A stretch of 64,000 nt of DNA from Megalonaias nervosa. Its lineage: Eukaryota; Mollusca; Bivalvia; Unionida; Unionidae. Where the stretch lies: the NCBI GenBank assembly GCA_016617855.1, contig JAECUM010001703.1, forward strand, positions 56,501-120,500. The letters are read 5' to 3'. Below the pieces are notes generated by a model, which worked only from the letters and a program-made list of their open reading frames with translations, was not told the origin of the DNA and made no database searches. Shown here piece after piece: positions 12,866 through 22,975 of this stretch. Each line of letters opens with the position of its first letter. Positions within the stretch are counted from its first letter, which is position 1. Made by a program: the position numbers and the translations under genes.

Positions 12866-14690
12866 CATACATGCCAACCATTATGCTTTTGGCATAATCA
12901 TTACTCTTTTTTTCACTAAATTACGCCTTACGCGTAAACGTATATGGATTACGTGATTTCGGTATATCCCCCTTCCAAAAAAATAATAATTTGTTTTCTC
13001 ATTTTTATTAACATCCCATTAATCCCACAGACCGTATTCTAGAAAAGACAGCTTCTGCGTAACTACAGTATAAGAGTACGCTTGTCCATAGACTTGCATG
13101 CACTTTTCTAACAGTATTATGTTCTATTTATAGCAGCTGTCCTATTTCCAAGAAACATGCTGGTTTCTACTTTCAAACTTTTGACCTCGGATTCTGTTCA
13201 TAGCAGCTGTATGGCTTAGTGAGGAGAGAACAGACTGGTTTTCTAATTTATAATCTTTACACGCAGATTCCTTGTTTTAATTCATATTTGGTACAGAACC
13301 AGTCTGTAGGATATTTGGCGCTAAAAGTCAGTCAGATTTATTCAAGTCGATGTGTGTGCTAGAGCAAAAATGTTTCCGGATAATTTCACAGACTAAATAA
13401 AGGCGAAAAAACCGATTCAGAGATGAATACATAACACCGCGTTCCATTCTAGGGCAGGTTCATGCCCATTGCAGGCTGTGTGGAAAGGATTTTAATATTA
13501 TTCATGGTGGTAAATTTGATGTGGAGCAACACTTGAAAACTAAAGAAAGCTTGAATTATACTAACTCCAGTACTAAGGTAACTTCTTTCTTACAACAAAA
13601 CTCAGTTGTGGACACGAATGTTGTAAATGCAGAGGTGTTATTTACCGAGTTCTTAATAGAACACGCCCCTAGCGGTAGAAGACTACATTGGTCCTTTGAT
13701 CAAACGGATGTTTCCTGATTCCAAAATTGCAGAATTCATGCATGTGCAATAGCAAAATCATCTAATATTGTTTGGTGTTTAGCGGAAGATGCTTCACTTA
13801 AAATTGCAGAAGCCATGAAAATTGGGCCGTTTAGTATTGCCACAGACGGGAGTAATAATTATGATGACAAAAAGTTGTACTCAGAGACTACTAAGAGACT
13901 TTGACAACAAAAACGGCAAAGTCAGAGTGCTCTTATTTCATTACCAGAATTAACAGTAAATTCCACTGTCGAAAACATTTTTGATTTGCGTGTTAATGCT
14001 TTGAATAAACATGATATATATTGGCAGAGCTGTATGAGGTTTTCAGCTGATAATGTGACAGTGATAACTGGAATTCATAAAGGAGCTGCATTCTGTATTT
14101 TGACAAATGTCTCAGTGTACATCACAGGTTGTCTCTGTCATTTGATGCACCTTGCTGCACGAAAGGCTGCCAATAAAAACTGAAGTATCAAGTTGGCATT
14201 CTACCTGACAATGTACTTCATGCGGACAGAATTGATGTTTTCTTTTTCATCTTATTTCCCCGCTAAATGACCCAATAACTGAAAGATATAAATTTCCTCT
14301 TCTTTGTCAGGTTATGAAAGAAATATTGGTTCTTTACCATTCTAATGCTGGCAGTGAGAGATTGTTCTGTATTGTTAGCAACAGTAAAACTGAATTCAGA
14401 TACAGGCTCAGTAATCTAGTACTTAGTGCTCTACTGGTGTGCAAGACATTCATAGTCTCAGCTGGTACAAAGTGAGTATGTTGCTTTTTAAATCCAAAAG
14501 TGCTACATATATGAAACCTTGAAGCAGTAATTGATGTTAAACGACAGTAGGGAGTAAAAAAAAAAGTCATTTTGTACATATGCTTATTGAATTTGTATCA
14601 TGTTATATGAGGATTACTCTTTTTCTTCTCAGATTACTCTTTTTGTCCACTTGGATTACACTTTTTCCTTGCCAGGGGTTGGCATGTATG
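12866..14690 (+). mobile_element. hAT DNA transposon, full-length but inactive
   Basis: The ends are a perfect 14-bp terminal inverted repeat: 'catacatgccaacc' at 12866-12879 and its reverse complement at 14677-14690. The six bases GATTTG flank both ends directly (12860-12865 and 14691-14696), a probable remnant of the 8-bp target duplication usual for hAT. The motif 'attactcttttt' recurs near both ends (about 12900, 14612 and 14632), as subterminal repeats do. Between them lies a disrupted transposase. The 1.8-kb length is short for an autonomous hAT, so internal deletion is likely. Confidence 0.8.
13456..14455 (+). pseudogene. hAT transposase, disrupted
   Basis: The N-terminal part carries a zinc-finger-like C-R-L-C-G-K-D-F followed by H-G-G and Q-H-L-K-T-K at 13468-13545, resembling the finger of BED/ZMYM-type hAT proteins. 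A frame near 13675-13730 continues with M-F-P-D-S-K-I-A. The C-terminal region at 14311-14452 reads V-M-K-E-I-L-V-L, then S-N-A-G-S-E-R-L-F and S-A-L-L-V-C-K-T-F, the hAT dimerisation signature of this mollusc/cnidarian subfamily. Frameshifts and stops occur between these blocks, and the catalytic middle is shortened. It sits entirely inside the 12866-14690 inverted repeats. Confidence 0.72.
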
Positions 14691-14791
14691 GATTTGATAT
14701 CAGTTACAGAATTTATCTTCTCTCTGTTACAGAATTTGAGGATATTTTTTTATTAACAAAATTCATCTCGTTTGAGTGTGTATGTATGTAT

Positions 14792-14843
<52 letters not shown>
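14792..14843. repeat. (TA)n microsatellite
   Basis: Uninterrupted TA run just outside the hAT element, after a short TATG stretch. Confidence 0.95.
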
Positions 14844-14847
<4 letters not shown>

Positions 14848-14849
14848 GG

Positions 14850-15430
14850 TAGATGTGATTCTAGGGTGCATATTGCTTGAAGGGATGGGCTTGGTCTTGA
14901 CTTAATCACAGATAATAGCAATACTGTACAATCAAGATATTAAGGGTGTACACTTATTTTTTTAATTAATGAAGGATGTATATGCTTAATTTTGATGTAC
15001 ACTTATTGTTAGCAAAATTTATTTCAATACAATAAGTTTAATACTTTCTGTATATTTACACCCATCATTCAACTTTAACTGCATACTATATACAGATGAG
15101 GCTTATTTACAAAGATTGATAGCATGAAGGCATGATCAGAATCATGTAAATAGATAATTATTTTTTGTACTAATATGATTGGGAACTACAAGGATCAAAA
15201 GAACATAGGTTGTACAATTTGCTTTTCTTCTGCACACATATATGTACTTATTTTCACTCTAAAATTTATGCTGCATCCGTGTGCACTTATTTTCCATATG
15301 CTTATTTTGACGTGGACTTTCTTAGATTTTAATGAAAATGTTGATTTAGATAAATTTGAGAACTCTATCACCTGATTCAAAAATGTAATATTATATTCTC
15401 ATGTGATATCCTAACATACCTCAGATGCAA
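14850..15430. other. No gene recognised
   Basis: AT-rich spacer; the open frames at 15175-15380 on both strands mirror each other and carry no motif. Confidence 0.45.
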
Positions 15431-15439
15431 GTCTCAGTG

Positions 15440-15930
15440 TCAAATGGTGTTTGAGCAGCCAGTAGGAAAGTAGCTAGGCTAACTTGAGTTCTAAGATGCA
15501 AACATTAGTTGAGGAGGGAGAAGAGAGACTAAGCTTACTCAAGTACTAGAGTGAAAACGTTGGTTGTGCTGACAGTAGGAAAGTAGCAGGACTTGAGTGC
15601 TCAAGTGCTAGTAGTTGGTTTAGCAGACAATAGAAAATTAGCTGGGTATGTGCGAGTGCGAAAGTGCAAATGTTGCTTGAACAAACAATAGGAGTCTAGC
15701 TAGGCAGTCTAAAGTGCTAAAGTGCAAGTGTTGGTTGAACAAACAATAGGAGTCTAGCTAGGCAGTCTCAAGTACTAATCTGCAAGTGTTGCTTGAACAA
15801 ACAATAGGAGTCTAGCTAGGCAGTCTCAAGTACTAAACTGCAAGTGTTGCTTGAACAAACAATAGGAGTCTAGCTAGGCAGTCTCAAGTACTAAACTGTA
15901 AGTGTTGCTTGAGCAGACAGTTGCAGAGAG
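15440..15930 (-). repeat. 58-bp minisatellite at the tail of a SINE
   Basis: The right half (about 15655-15915) holds four to five close copies of a 58-bp unit with the landmarks 'caagtgttgcttgaac', 'aataggagtctagctaggca' and 'gtctcaagtacta'. The left half (15440-15655) holds more diverged copies ('agtaggaaagtagc', 'gaaaacgttggttgtgc'). The array abuts the 3' side of the minus-strand SINE at 15941-16095, so it may have grown from the SINE tail. Confidence 0.8.
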
Positions 15931-15940
15931 AATAGGCACA

Positions 15941-16095
15941 CTTGACCCAACACTAACCTTTTAATGCTGAGTGCCTAGTGAGGCAGCTGTTAGTACCATT
16001 TTTATAAGTCTTTGGTATGATTCGGCAGGGGTTCAAACCGGTGACTTCCCACATCTGAGGCAGACGCTCTAACCACTAGGCAACTGGAGTGGTCA
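15941..16095 (-). mobile_element. tRNA-derived SINE (family A)
   Basis: On the minus strand the head reads 'cctagtggttagagcgtctg' (A-box region) and, about 45 bases on, 'ggtttgaacccc' (B-box). It continues with the family body 'accaaagacttataaaaat', 'ggtactaacagctgcctc' and 'cactcagcattaaaaggtt'. This matches copies at 45.02 kb (+) and 50.03 kb (-). It is a SINE rather than a tRNA gene because the anticodon stem and acceptor stem do not close and the non-tRNA body is shared between copies. Confidence 0.8.
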
Positions 16096-16265
16096 GTAAT
16101 AACAGCACTGACAAATCACACACTGTAATGGCAGATCAGGTAATAACACCACTGATAAATCAAACACTGTAATGTTGGAGCATGTATCATAACATCACTG
16201 ACAAATCGGACACGAATGGCAGATCAGGTAATAACACTTAATGACAAATCAGACACGGTAATTTT
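16092..16265. repeat. Degenerate ~43-55 bp tandem repeat
   Basis: About four diverged units share 'aataacacca.tga.aaatc', 'acactgtaatg' and 'gcagatcaggt'. The array lies next to the 5' side of the SINE. Confidence 0.6.
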
Positions 16266-16307
16266 ATTTTCTTTCTAATGAGAACCATTTATAATGTGAT
16301 TTAACAG

Positions 16308-16402
16308 ATTAAATAGTACATTTTTAGGTTTTGATCCTTTTATCACACACTGCTATTAAATAGTACATTTTTAGGTTTTGATCCTTTTATCACACATTGC
16401 TT
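16308..16402. repeat. 47-bp tandem duplication
   Basis: Two copies, starting at 16308 and 16355, of a unit running from 'attaaatagtac' through 'aggttttgatcc' to 'cacac.ctgct'. They differ at about one position, so the duplication is recent. Confidence 0.9.
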
Positions 16403-18048
16403 TGTTAGGACATTACTCAGTATAAGGTATCACTTACTAATTAACATATACTGTTTAACAAATCTCTAAAAAAAAATCAGAAAAAATATTAAAGATATTA
16501 ATGATTTTTTAGGGATTATGGTAGGATACACTACAACTTGATTTTGCACAATTAGTGTAGTTATAGTGCTATGATACCTTGAAGCTAAAAACTGATGTAT
16601 CTTCCAATAAAGATAACATAGATAACAATAATATAGTGTATTCTATCCATCCATAAATAATAAGATTTTAGTATTGAGATAAGTGCCCATAAAGAGCAAT
16701 ATTGGTGACATGATTAAGTTGAATATATCTCTCAGTTCAGTTGAGTTTCAACTTTTTGCTTGCTAGAAATATCACCAAAGTCAACATCAAACTACACTTA
16801 AGTGCAAAAAGTTCTCAATGCATGAATATAGTGACTTACTAGTATTTTAAGTTTCATGTAGATATGGATTACTGTGGGTTCCTAACTTCCATTACCTATA
16901 TTTAACAGTATTAAAACCATTTCTTGTGTTTGCTGTGGAGCTATTCAAGGGAGGTACTGTGCTGATTTTCTGTTTTAGTTGCTTTCAGTTAATATAAAGA
17001 TTGATATACAGATAAAGTTCTAAGAAACACAGTCTACCTCAGCTCGTGTATTAAGGTGCTACTGTAAAGGAGAAAACAAGATGCATCCAGTAAAATATAA
17101 CTGTATTTATACCTATTCCTTGTAAGCATATATATATTCCTTGATAAAAAAACTCGCATCATTTCATTTTGGAAAGTAATACAGTATATAACCTCGAAAT
17201 ATTGCGCAGAAAATGGTTTGTTTTAGATGCATTTCTTGAATAAAACGAGAAGCTATGCAGCTTCAGGCAGATCTCAAAAAAAACTCAAGGAACAGCTAAA
17301 AGGGGTTGATACCATATATTACACAGGAGCTGCAATTGGTCAAGCAGGTCAATAATTTTATTCTACACAAATCATACAAGGTGTGAAACATCATTTGATT
17401 AATTCCGTAGTTCACACAGCTGTAGGTTAATTAGCTCCCATTCCCCTTTCATCTACAGCCAGTGAGAATTGATGGGTAATTATTGAGGTATCATGATTAA
17501 TTTCTCAATCACTGTATGATTCTAGATAGAACAACCAATCAGAAGTAACTCCCTGATGGCAGCAGAATCTGGATTGACCCTTGATGAGGGTTTTGCCATC
17601 CATACACAGTTTATAGTCAGGTCATGCCTTTTGAGTTAATTTTGTATTTTTAACAATTAGATACTATTTCATGATACATTGTGTTTGATGAAATCATGAT
17701 ATAGATTTGTAGATATTTCATTCAATCTTTTACGAGAGGTTTATATGTAGTTTGTTTTTTGTATTGTACCCGTGTCATGTTGCAACAATGTTGTTTACAG
17801 TTTTAAGCACATTCTTGGATTATAAAGCTAATTTAGTTCTTGAGAATGATTCTTAATGTTGCAAAGAGAATATAAAGATGAATTAAAAGGTTTGATCACT
17901 TGTGTAATTTAAGATGGAGGGGCTGGATTCCAAATAAAAAAAAAAAACTAACAACGTCTGTTTCAAGCTTTCAAATGCCATGCCTGCATGCTCTTGCTCC
18001 TTACACAAACAACTGCAGGATGGTTTGGTGAAAGCTTAACTGTGTAAT
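16403..18048. other. No gene recognised
   Basis: AT-rich sequence with an A-run near 17937. No coding block, RNA gene or repeat family member was recognised. Confidence 0.45.
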
Positions 18049-18325
18049 ATTATTCATATTTGACAATATTTTTAACTTTTCAACTACATACACAAGCAAT
18101 ATTGAGAAAGCTAACCAGAAGGTTTGGGTTAATCTCTACTGACTGTTAACATCGCTTGATGGAATGGTGAGTGATGTTAATAGATTGTCCCAGATATGTG
18201 GCAGTAGAGATTAAATCAGTCTTCTGATGAAGTCCTTGGTGTGAGGACGAAAGCTTCAGGTTATCTTTCTCTATATTGTTTATGTATGTGGTTGAAAGTT
18301 TAAAATATTGTCAAAAATGCATGAC
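18049..18325 (+). mobile_element. Foldback (MITE-like) element carrying a hammerhead-like core
   Basis: The outer arms pair over about 70 bases with mismatches: left 18059-18121 ('tttgacaatatt', 'caactacatacacaa', 'attgagaaag') against right 18254-18315 ('gttatctttctctatattg', 'ttatgtatgtggttg', 'aatattgtcaaa'). Inside, 18129-18141 pairs perfectly with 18202-18214 (13 bp), and inside that 18146-18153 pairs with 18173-18180 (8 bp). Between the outer and inner helices on the right side sits the hammerhead-like core described separately. No coding capacity. Target duplications could not be fixed. Confidence 0.65.
18107..18268 (+). ncRNA. Candidate type III hammerhead ribozyme
   Basis: The + strand has CTGATGA at 18224-18230, then a short helix II (GTCC 18232-18235 with GGAC 18245-18248, nine-base loop) and GAAA at 18249-18252: the conserved CUGAUGA / helix II / GAAA order. 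Helix III would be 18107-18121 with 18254-18268, and helix I 18129-18141 with 18202-18214, giving the three-way junction with helix III open (type III). Deviations: one extra A (18231) lies between CUGAUGA and helix II; no clear GUC is present at the expected cleavage position, GTT at 18122-18124 being the nearest NUH; helix I is not fully paired next to the core. The copy may therefore be weak or dead. Related ribozymes are known in metazoan retrozymes and Penelope-like elements. Confidence 0.55.
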
Positions 18326-19500
18326 GGAATCCTCAATAATTGAATTACTTTTGAACCTCTACAGATATAAGAAATTATTTTAGACTCGGAGACCATTGGT
18401 GCAAACAAAAGATGACTAAATGACCACAAAATATGGAATCAGCTGTACTACATCCCAATCACTACTTATGACTACACTGTTAGAATAATAGCAACTAAGT
18501 TGCCTTCAAACAGCAAAGCAAATTTCAAGACAGATTAAAGGAATGATTTTCTTAAACAAAAAATAAATTAGGAAATATTGCTTGCAAAGGTTTATAAATT
18601 TCATGACTAATTTGGCAATAGTTTAGTCTGGTAAAATTTAGTTAGCATAATGTCTTCCTTCACATCTATCAGATTTTAATAGAATAAAAGGTGCTTATAA
18701 ATTTTTTATGTGCAATGTAAGCGCTGCATTGACAAATCGTTTGCGCAGAAGGTGCCTTTGTGAAGCAATCATTTACGCTAAATAGATGATAGTAGATGTT
18801 ACCATAGTTCTTCAGTTATTAGCACCAATTGTTCTAAAGATTTTGAACAGATTTAAGGTGAATAGAAATATACTTTTTTGAGCTTTTATGTCGAGGCTTG
18901 AAATTTTAACAGGTCATGTCATTTCAACTTTGATATATTTAAGAATCTCAAGTAATGTAGAAACTCTTACAAATATGTCACCAGCCATGTAAGGTTTTTA
19001 CAGTGGCTGTTTTTATTTGCTTTGAAACTCTAGCTGAATTACCACAAAGTCAGCCACAAGTGCCAAACCGAAGGGGTCTGCAACTCGATTAAAAGGTATA
19101 TGCATGATCTTAGCTCTAAAGTCCTAACCATCAACAATATGGAAGGAGACTTGTACAGATAAAGTAACATTAACTACCTGGTTGACTTTGATATCAAGTT
19201 CGTATTCCTTTAAAGAGTAATTACCTATATTTTTTCAATTTTACGCAGGTGATACTTGTAATTAGTTTTTATTTCCATCAAGTTTTACTGTGATTGTGTG
19301 TTAAATGTATAAAATATCTTGATTTCGTCCTTTTTGTTACCATTAATTTGCATTGGCCCCGTTATTTACATACCATTAAAAAAACCCACAAAATTAGCAG
19401 TTGATCTGTAAGGTTGAGGTGTAAGACAAAGGAAAAATTTATCTCCTATATTGTTCTTTAATTAATAAATATTATGTTCAAAAGTTTTGTCATTAGTCTG
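18326..19500. other. No gene recognised
   Basis: AT-rich intergenic sequence between the foldback element and the 3' end of the Mab-21 gene. Confidence 0.45.
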
Positions 19501-19504
19501 TCGA

Positions 19505-19510
19505 TTTATT
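19505..19510 (-). promoter_or_regulatory. Poly(A) signal of the Mab-21 gene
   Basis: AATAAA on the minus strand, about 60 bases beyond the TAA stop at 19570-19572. Confidence 0.6.
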
Positions 19511-19569
19511 CCATAAATTGAATTTGTTAAAATTATGAAACACTCTCTTTTCAAGACACAAGTACTATG

Positions 19570-21921
19570 TTAGAACTGATTTTTACGTTGATATATGTCC
19601 TTCATGTTACTGCCAGTGTCAGTTTGAATCAAGATACGGATTATTGTCTGAAAGTGATCGTATGCTACATTATCGTTGTCTGGTTTCAGCTGTAGGGATT
19701 TAATAAGGCACATGGCTGCTGATCTGTAAAACCCTAACTGCATCCAACAATAGGATAAAAGGTTGAAACCAAGTGGTCGGCACTTGTCTGGACCTTCTCT
19801 GATTGCCCTATTCAAACAAAAGAGACATCTCTCACATATATCTTTGGAACTTCCCATCTGAAGCTTACACAGAAACCTTGTGTAACATGCATAGATTCTT
19901 GGATCGAGAGTCAGAATAAAGGTTTCATCTAAGACCATTACAGAACACAAATCGCGTATCGGAACAAACTCATCCTGAACGTCTTTCTTCATAGCCTCCA
20001 ACCGCACTGGTTTTGGTAAAATAGATACTTCCGCTGATGTGAAAATAACGTCAAAACAAATGCAAGTCCATGCGCAAGTGAGAACGTTAGCAACGTCTTT
20101 ATATTGTGACCTCAGGGAGTTAATGGTTTGTTGTAAATTTTTATCTTTTATGTCTCTTTTAACTATGTGATGGATCTTTCTTAGATCCTTCAACCTCTTC
20201 CCTGCATTTATCGATTTGAATGTTCCTTGCAGAGCCTCATTATACAAGTTATAAGCTCGCTCCTTATAGTGTGGCGTACATGCGAGTTTAGCACTGTAAG
20301 CCTTTGCTTGTTTGATCAAAGTGTTTCCTTGTAACGCTTCTCCATCAGCAAACAGGTCGCCATCCTCAATGGTGCATTGGTGAAATCTACGCTTTTGCTT
20401 GCATCAAAGTATTTCATTGCCTTTTCTTTTTCGTCCCACGCTAAGTTTGCATTTTCTTGCCTCATGGCATTAGCATAATGAAGTACAGCCAAATAGTTTT
20501 GTACAATGTCACACATAGGTTTTGCGTATCCACCAAATCTGGACAAATTTTTCAATACAGTTTCACATGTATGAATACTTTTTGATACATTCTTGTACAC
20601 ACATGCCTTGTGTAAAATTTGGTTGCCACAAAGGTAATAGGCTTCGGCCATTTTAACTCTGCAAAAAAGCCAGTTTTCAACTTCTATGCGCAAAGTTTGA
20701 AACTCTAATTCGTCCAAAGAACATCTCAAACAATCACGGAGGAGCTCCAAACGGCAAAGTTCACCAATGGGATAGTTAGCAATCCTGTTTAGAGCTAAGA
20801 CGGTATCGCGAACTACCTCACATGATAATTCAGATCCTAAAAACATGTTCCGTTTCATTATGAAGTAGTTTGGCATATTCCGTGCTGTAATCCAATCATG
20901 TAACCGCGAAATACAATCCAAGAAATATTTAATCAATGTCTCTGGTTGCCATTCTTCATGTGGCATAGATTCTGAGACCCAAAATAGCGTGACTTTCATA
21001 ATATAGGATGTGATATTACCCTGTGACACCCTTTTAAGAATTTCTGTATTTAATATTTTCAAAAAAATGTAGCATTGCCACTGTGTTTCATTGAACGATC
21101 TTATTAGCATAGACTCTGCTTTGTTAAACGATATTCTCCATTGCAAATTTTTACATGGTGATTCTTTGTATCCGACAGGAGCAAAAATACACCCAGTTTC
21201 TACTATTTGCTCCACTAAATCTCTTTTGGGCCAATCAAATTGTCTTTTTCGCGTCCTCCATTCTTCTGCTTCAGCTGGCCATGTCTTACTTTCCAGGCTG
21301 AAGACATTGTCAGTCTTGTCCACACCATGTGAGCTCTTTGTATCGAAGGAGGGGTCGTCAAACCGAAATTTAGGGATACTTCTGCTTTTTCTAATCTTTC
21401 CTAGTATCACATTCGGTGTAAGATCCTCAGATATGGCAGGTCCATGTACTTCCACTTTACTGCCTTCTTTTTTTCAATGATCTTGCAATATTATCCATTA
21501 GGCGACGGCTGGAAATGTATTCTTCGTCGAGGCATTCATAACATGTAAGGAAAGGATGACTTCGTTTTAGTTTGAGTCTTACGTAGCCCATCCATTGTGG
21601 ATCAGGAATCTTTACAATCCAATCATTGTCCTGGATGTCGCTTTCAGATACAGGCAACTGCTTATAGATTGTTAAAACGTCTAAATCACTTGATTCTTCT
21701 ACTCTTCCATATCCGTAGAACAGCCCCACTCCATCTGCCATACTACCGGTCAAAACGATTTCTTGGTCTTGAAAATTGAAGCAATTTAAAATATCAGTCT
21801 CATAGGAATGGGCTTCTCTGTTAACAGTAACTATAAGAAGGGTCAGGCCTTTTTCTGAGAGTGCCTTGCTTAATCGTATACTTTTGTCCTTTTCTCCACT
21901 TTCACTCTTTATTTCTTCCAT
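19570..21921 (-). pseudogene. Mab-21 / cGAS-like receptor gene with two frameshifts
   Basis: Starting at ATG 21919-21921, three abutting frames cover about 780 codons with no other disruption: 21457-21921, 20316-21455 and 19570-20319. Segment 1 has the nucleotidyltransferase signature G-S-M-A-D-G (residues 59-64) and the metal-binding D-L-D (79-81). Segment 2 begins with H-G-P-A and carries T-D-N-V-F-S-L (third acidic position), K-T-W-P-A-E-A-E-E-W and L-Q-W-R-I-S-F, all hallmarks of the Mab-21/cGAS-like fold. Segment 3 is helical and TPR-like. Related cGAS-like receptors make cyclic dinucleotides on sensing nucleic acid; a ligand cannot be inferred here. Break 1 lies in a run of seven A (minus strand, about 21468-21474), where one A fewer restores frame; break 2 is near 20318, where one base appears missing. 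The catalytic residues survive. Either a young pseudogene or base-call errors; a 5' UTR acceptor at 21964 argues against a retrocopy. Confidence 0.85.
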
Positions 21922-21966
21922 CCTGAATCCGCCTATTGGATTAGTTCATGTTTGTTGTGTTGCCTG
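21922..21966 (-). promoter_or_regulatory. 5' UTR and splice acceptor of the Mab-21 gene
   Basis: On the minus strand a T/A-rich tract ends 'ttatatttcag' at 21964, 43 bases before the start codon. It would place the entire coding region in one exon with an upstream untranslated exon. The first exon and promoter were not located. Confidence 0.45.
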
Positions 21967-22610
21967 AAATATAACAATATAAACATGATTTGCCTTCATT
22001 ATTAAACGAAACCTCATTTTACTTAACAGAGTATACTTCTCTAGTACACTGTTGCCACTTTTATTAAGAACTGCAGATACCTGGTGAAAGCTTGATACAA
22101 TAATGTGTCAAAACTATGAACATACGTTCAATATATGTCCGCTTGGGCCCTTACTTAAACATTAAGAGATGAGATTTCTAGCTTGAACAATTGCAGTTAC
22201 ACTCGTTGCCCTTCATTTCTTATTGGTATCCACGTTTACAGTGATGCCTTTAAGTCATACAGATGTCATTTTAGGTATTTTCAAGACAGTGCAGCTTTAT
22301 TAATACAAAATCAAGCCCCCCCCCCCGCTAACAACAAAAACTGGCGCCGAGGGATATTATGTAAGTATGAAGGTGATTGTCCAAAGACAAATGTCGGTAA
22401 CCTGCTATCTTAATGTAGTTTTATTCAGAAAATGCAGGACACCATTTAGAGAACATTATAGCAGAACAAAGACATTAGACATTCTAAAATGCAAAGGTTT
22501 ATTGATTGTCCACTCGATATGCTACACACAATATTTAAGCAGGAAATATGTCAAGATACATACTCACCTTTTAATAGGAAGCAAACGAGAGGAAACTCGT
22601 TCATAAAATA
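21967..22610. other. Upstream region of the Mab-21 gene, no gene recognised
   Basis: Contains a C-run at 22317-22326. Open frames at 22183-22606 (+) carry no known motif. No convincing TATA or initiator context was assigned for the minus-strand gene. Confidence 0.4.
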
Positions 22611-22632
22611 GCCAAATTCGATGAAAGAGAAA

Positions 22633-22975
22633 AATGCTGGTTGATGCATGAATTTTACCACAACAAGTTAAAGCCAATAGATGATGATAAAATGAAGTTG
22701 TATATGACATAAACAGTTTCCTTATGTATTACGAAAAGACCTTACATGGGCATAAAGAAAAACATTATTGTTTTACCTCATTGGTGAGTACAATATAGAA
22801 ATATATTAGATGTTCGTCAAATGTATAAGAAGGAAACTGGACTTTTCAAAGACAAATTACGTGGTGTTCTTACACAAGAAGTTTGTGACTTTTCAAATCA
22901 ACTTTGTTTTGGACAAACAAAATTTACAAGAAGATTAACAAAGGTGTAAAGAAATGTGTGATCAAATTAATTTCA
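22633..22975 (+). pseudogene. Family-B DNA polymerase fragment (Polinton-type)
   Basis: One frame at 22635-22733 reads H-E-F-Y-H-N-K-L-K-P and, after D-D-D-K-M-K-L-Y-M-T, a stop where the polymerase motif C (Y-x-D-T-D-S) is expected, leaving T-V-S-L. Downstream, about 22825-22890 reads G-L-F-K-D-K-L-R-G and 22936-22970, in another frame, reads N-K-G-V-K-K-C-V-I-K. The order and spacing match the C-terminal palm/thumb part of protein-primed PolB in Polintons and related viruses. Frame changes and loss of the catalytic aspartates make it dead. It is an isolated fragment, 21 kb from the ATPase remnant and not clearly part of the same insertion. Confidence 0.5.

Noticed and set aside
20310..21480. 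Programmed ribosomal frameshifting in the Mab-21 gene
   Set aside because: The shifts are in opposite directions, the second site is not a canonical slippery heptamer, and the family is not known to frameshift; mutation or base-call error is simpler.
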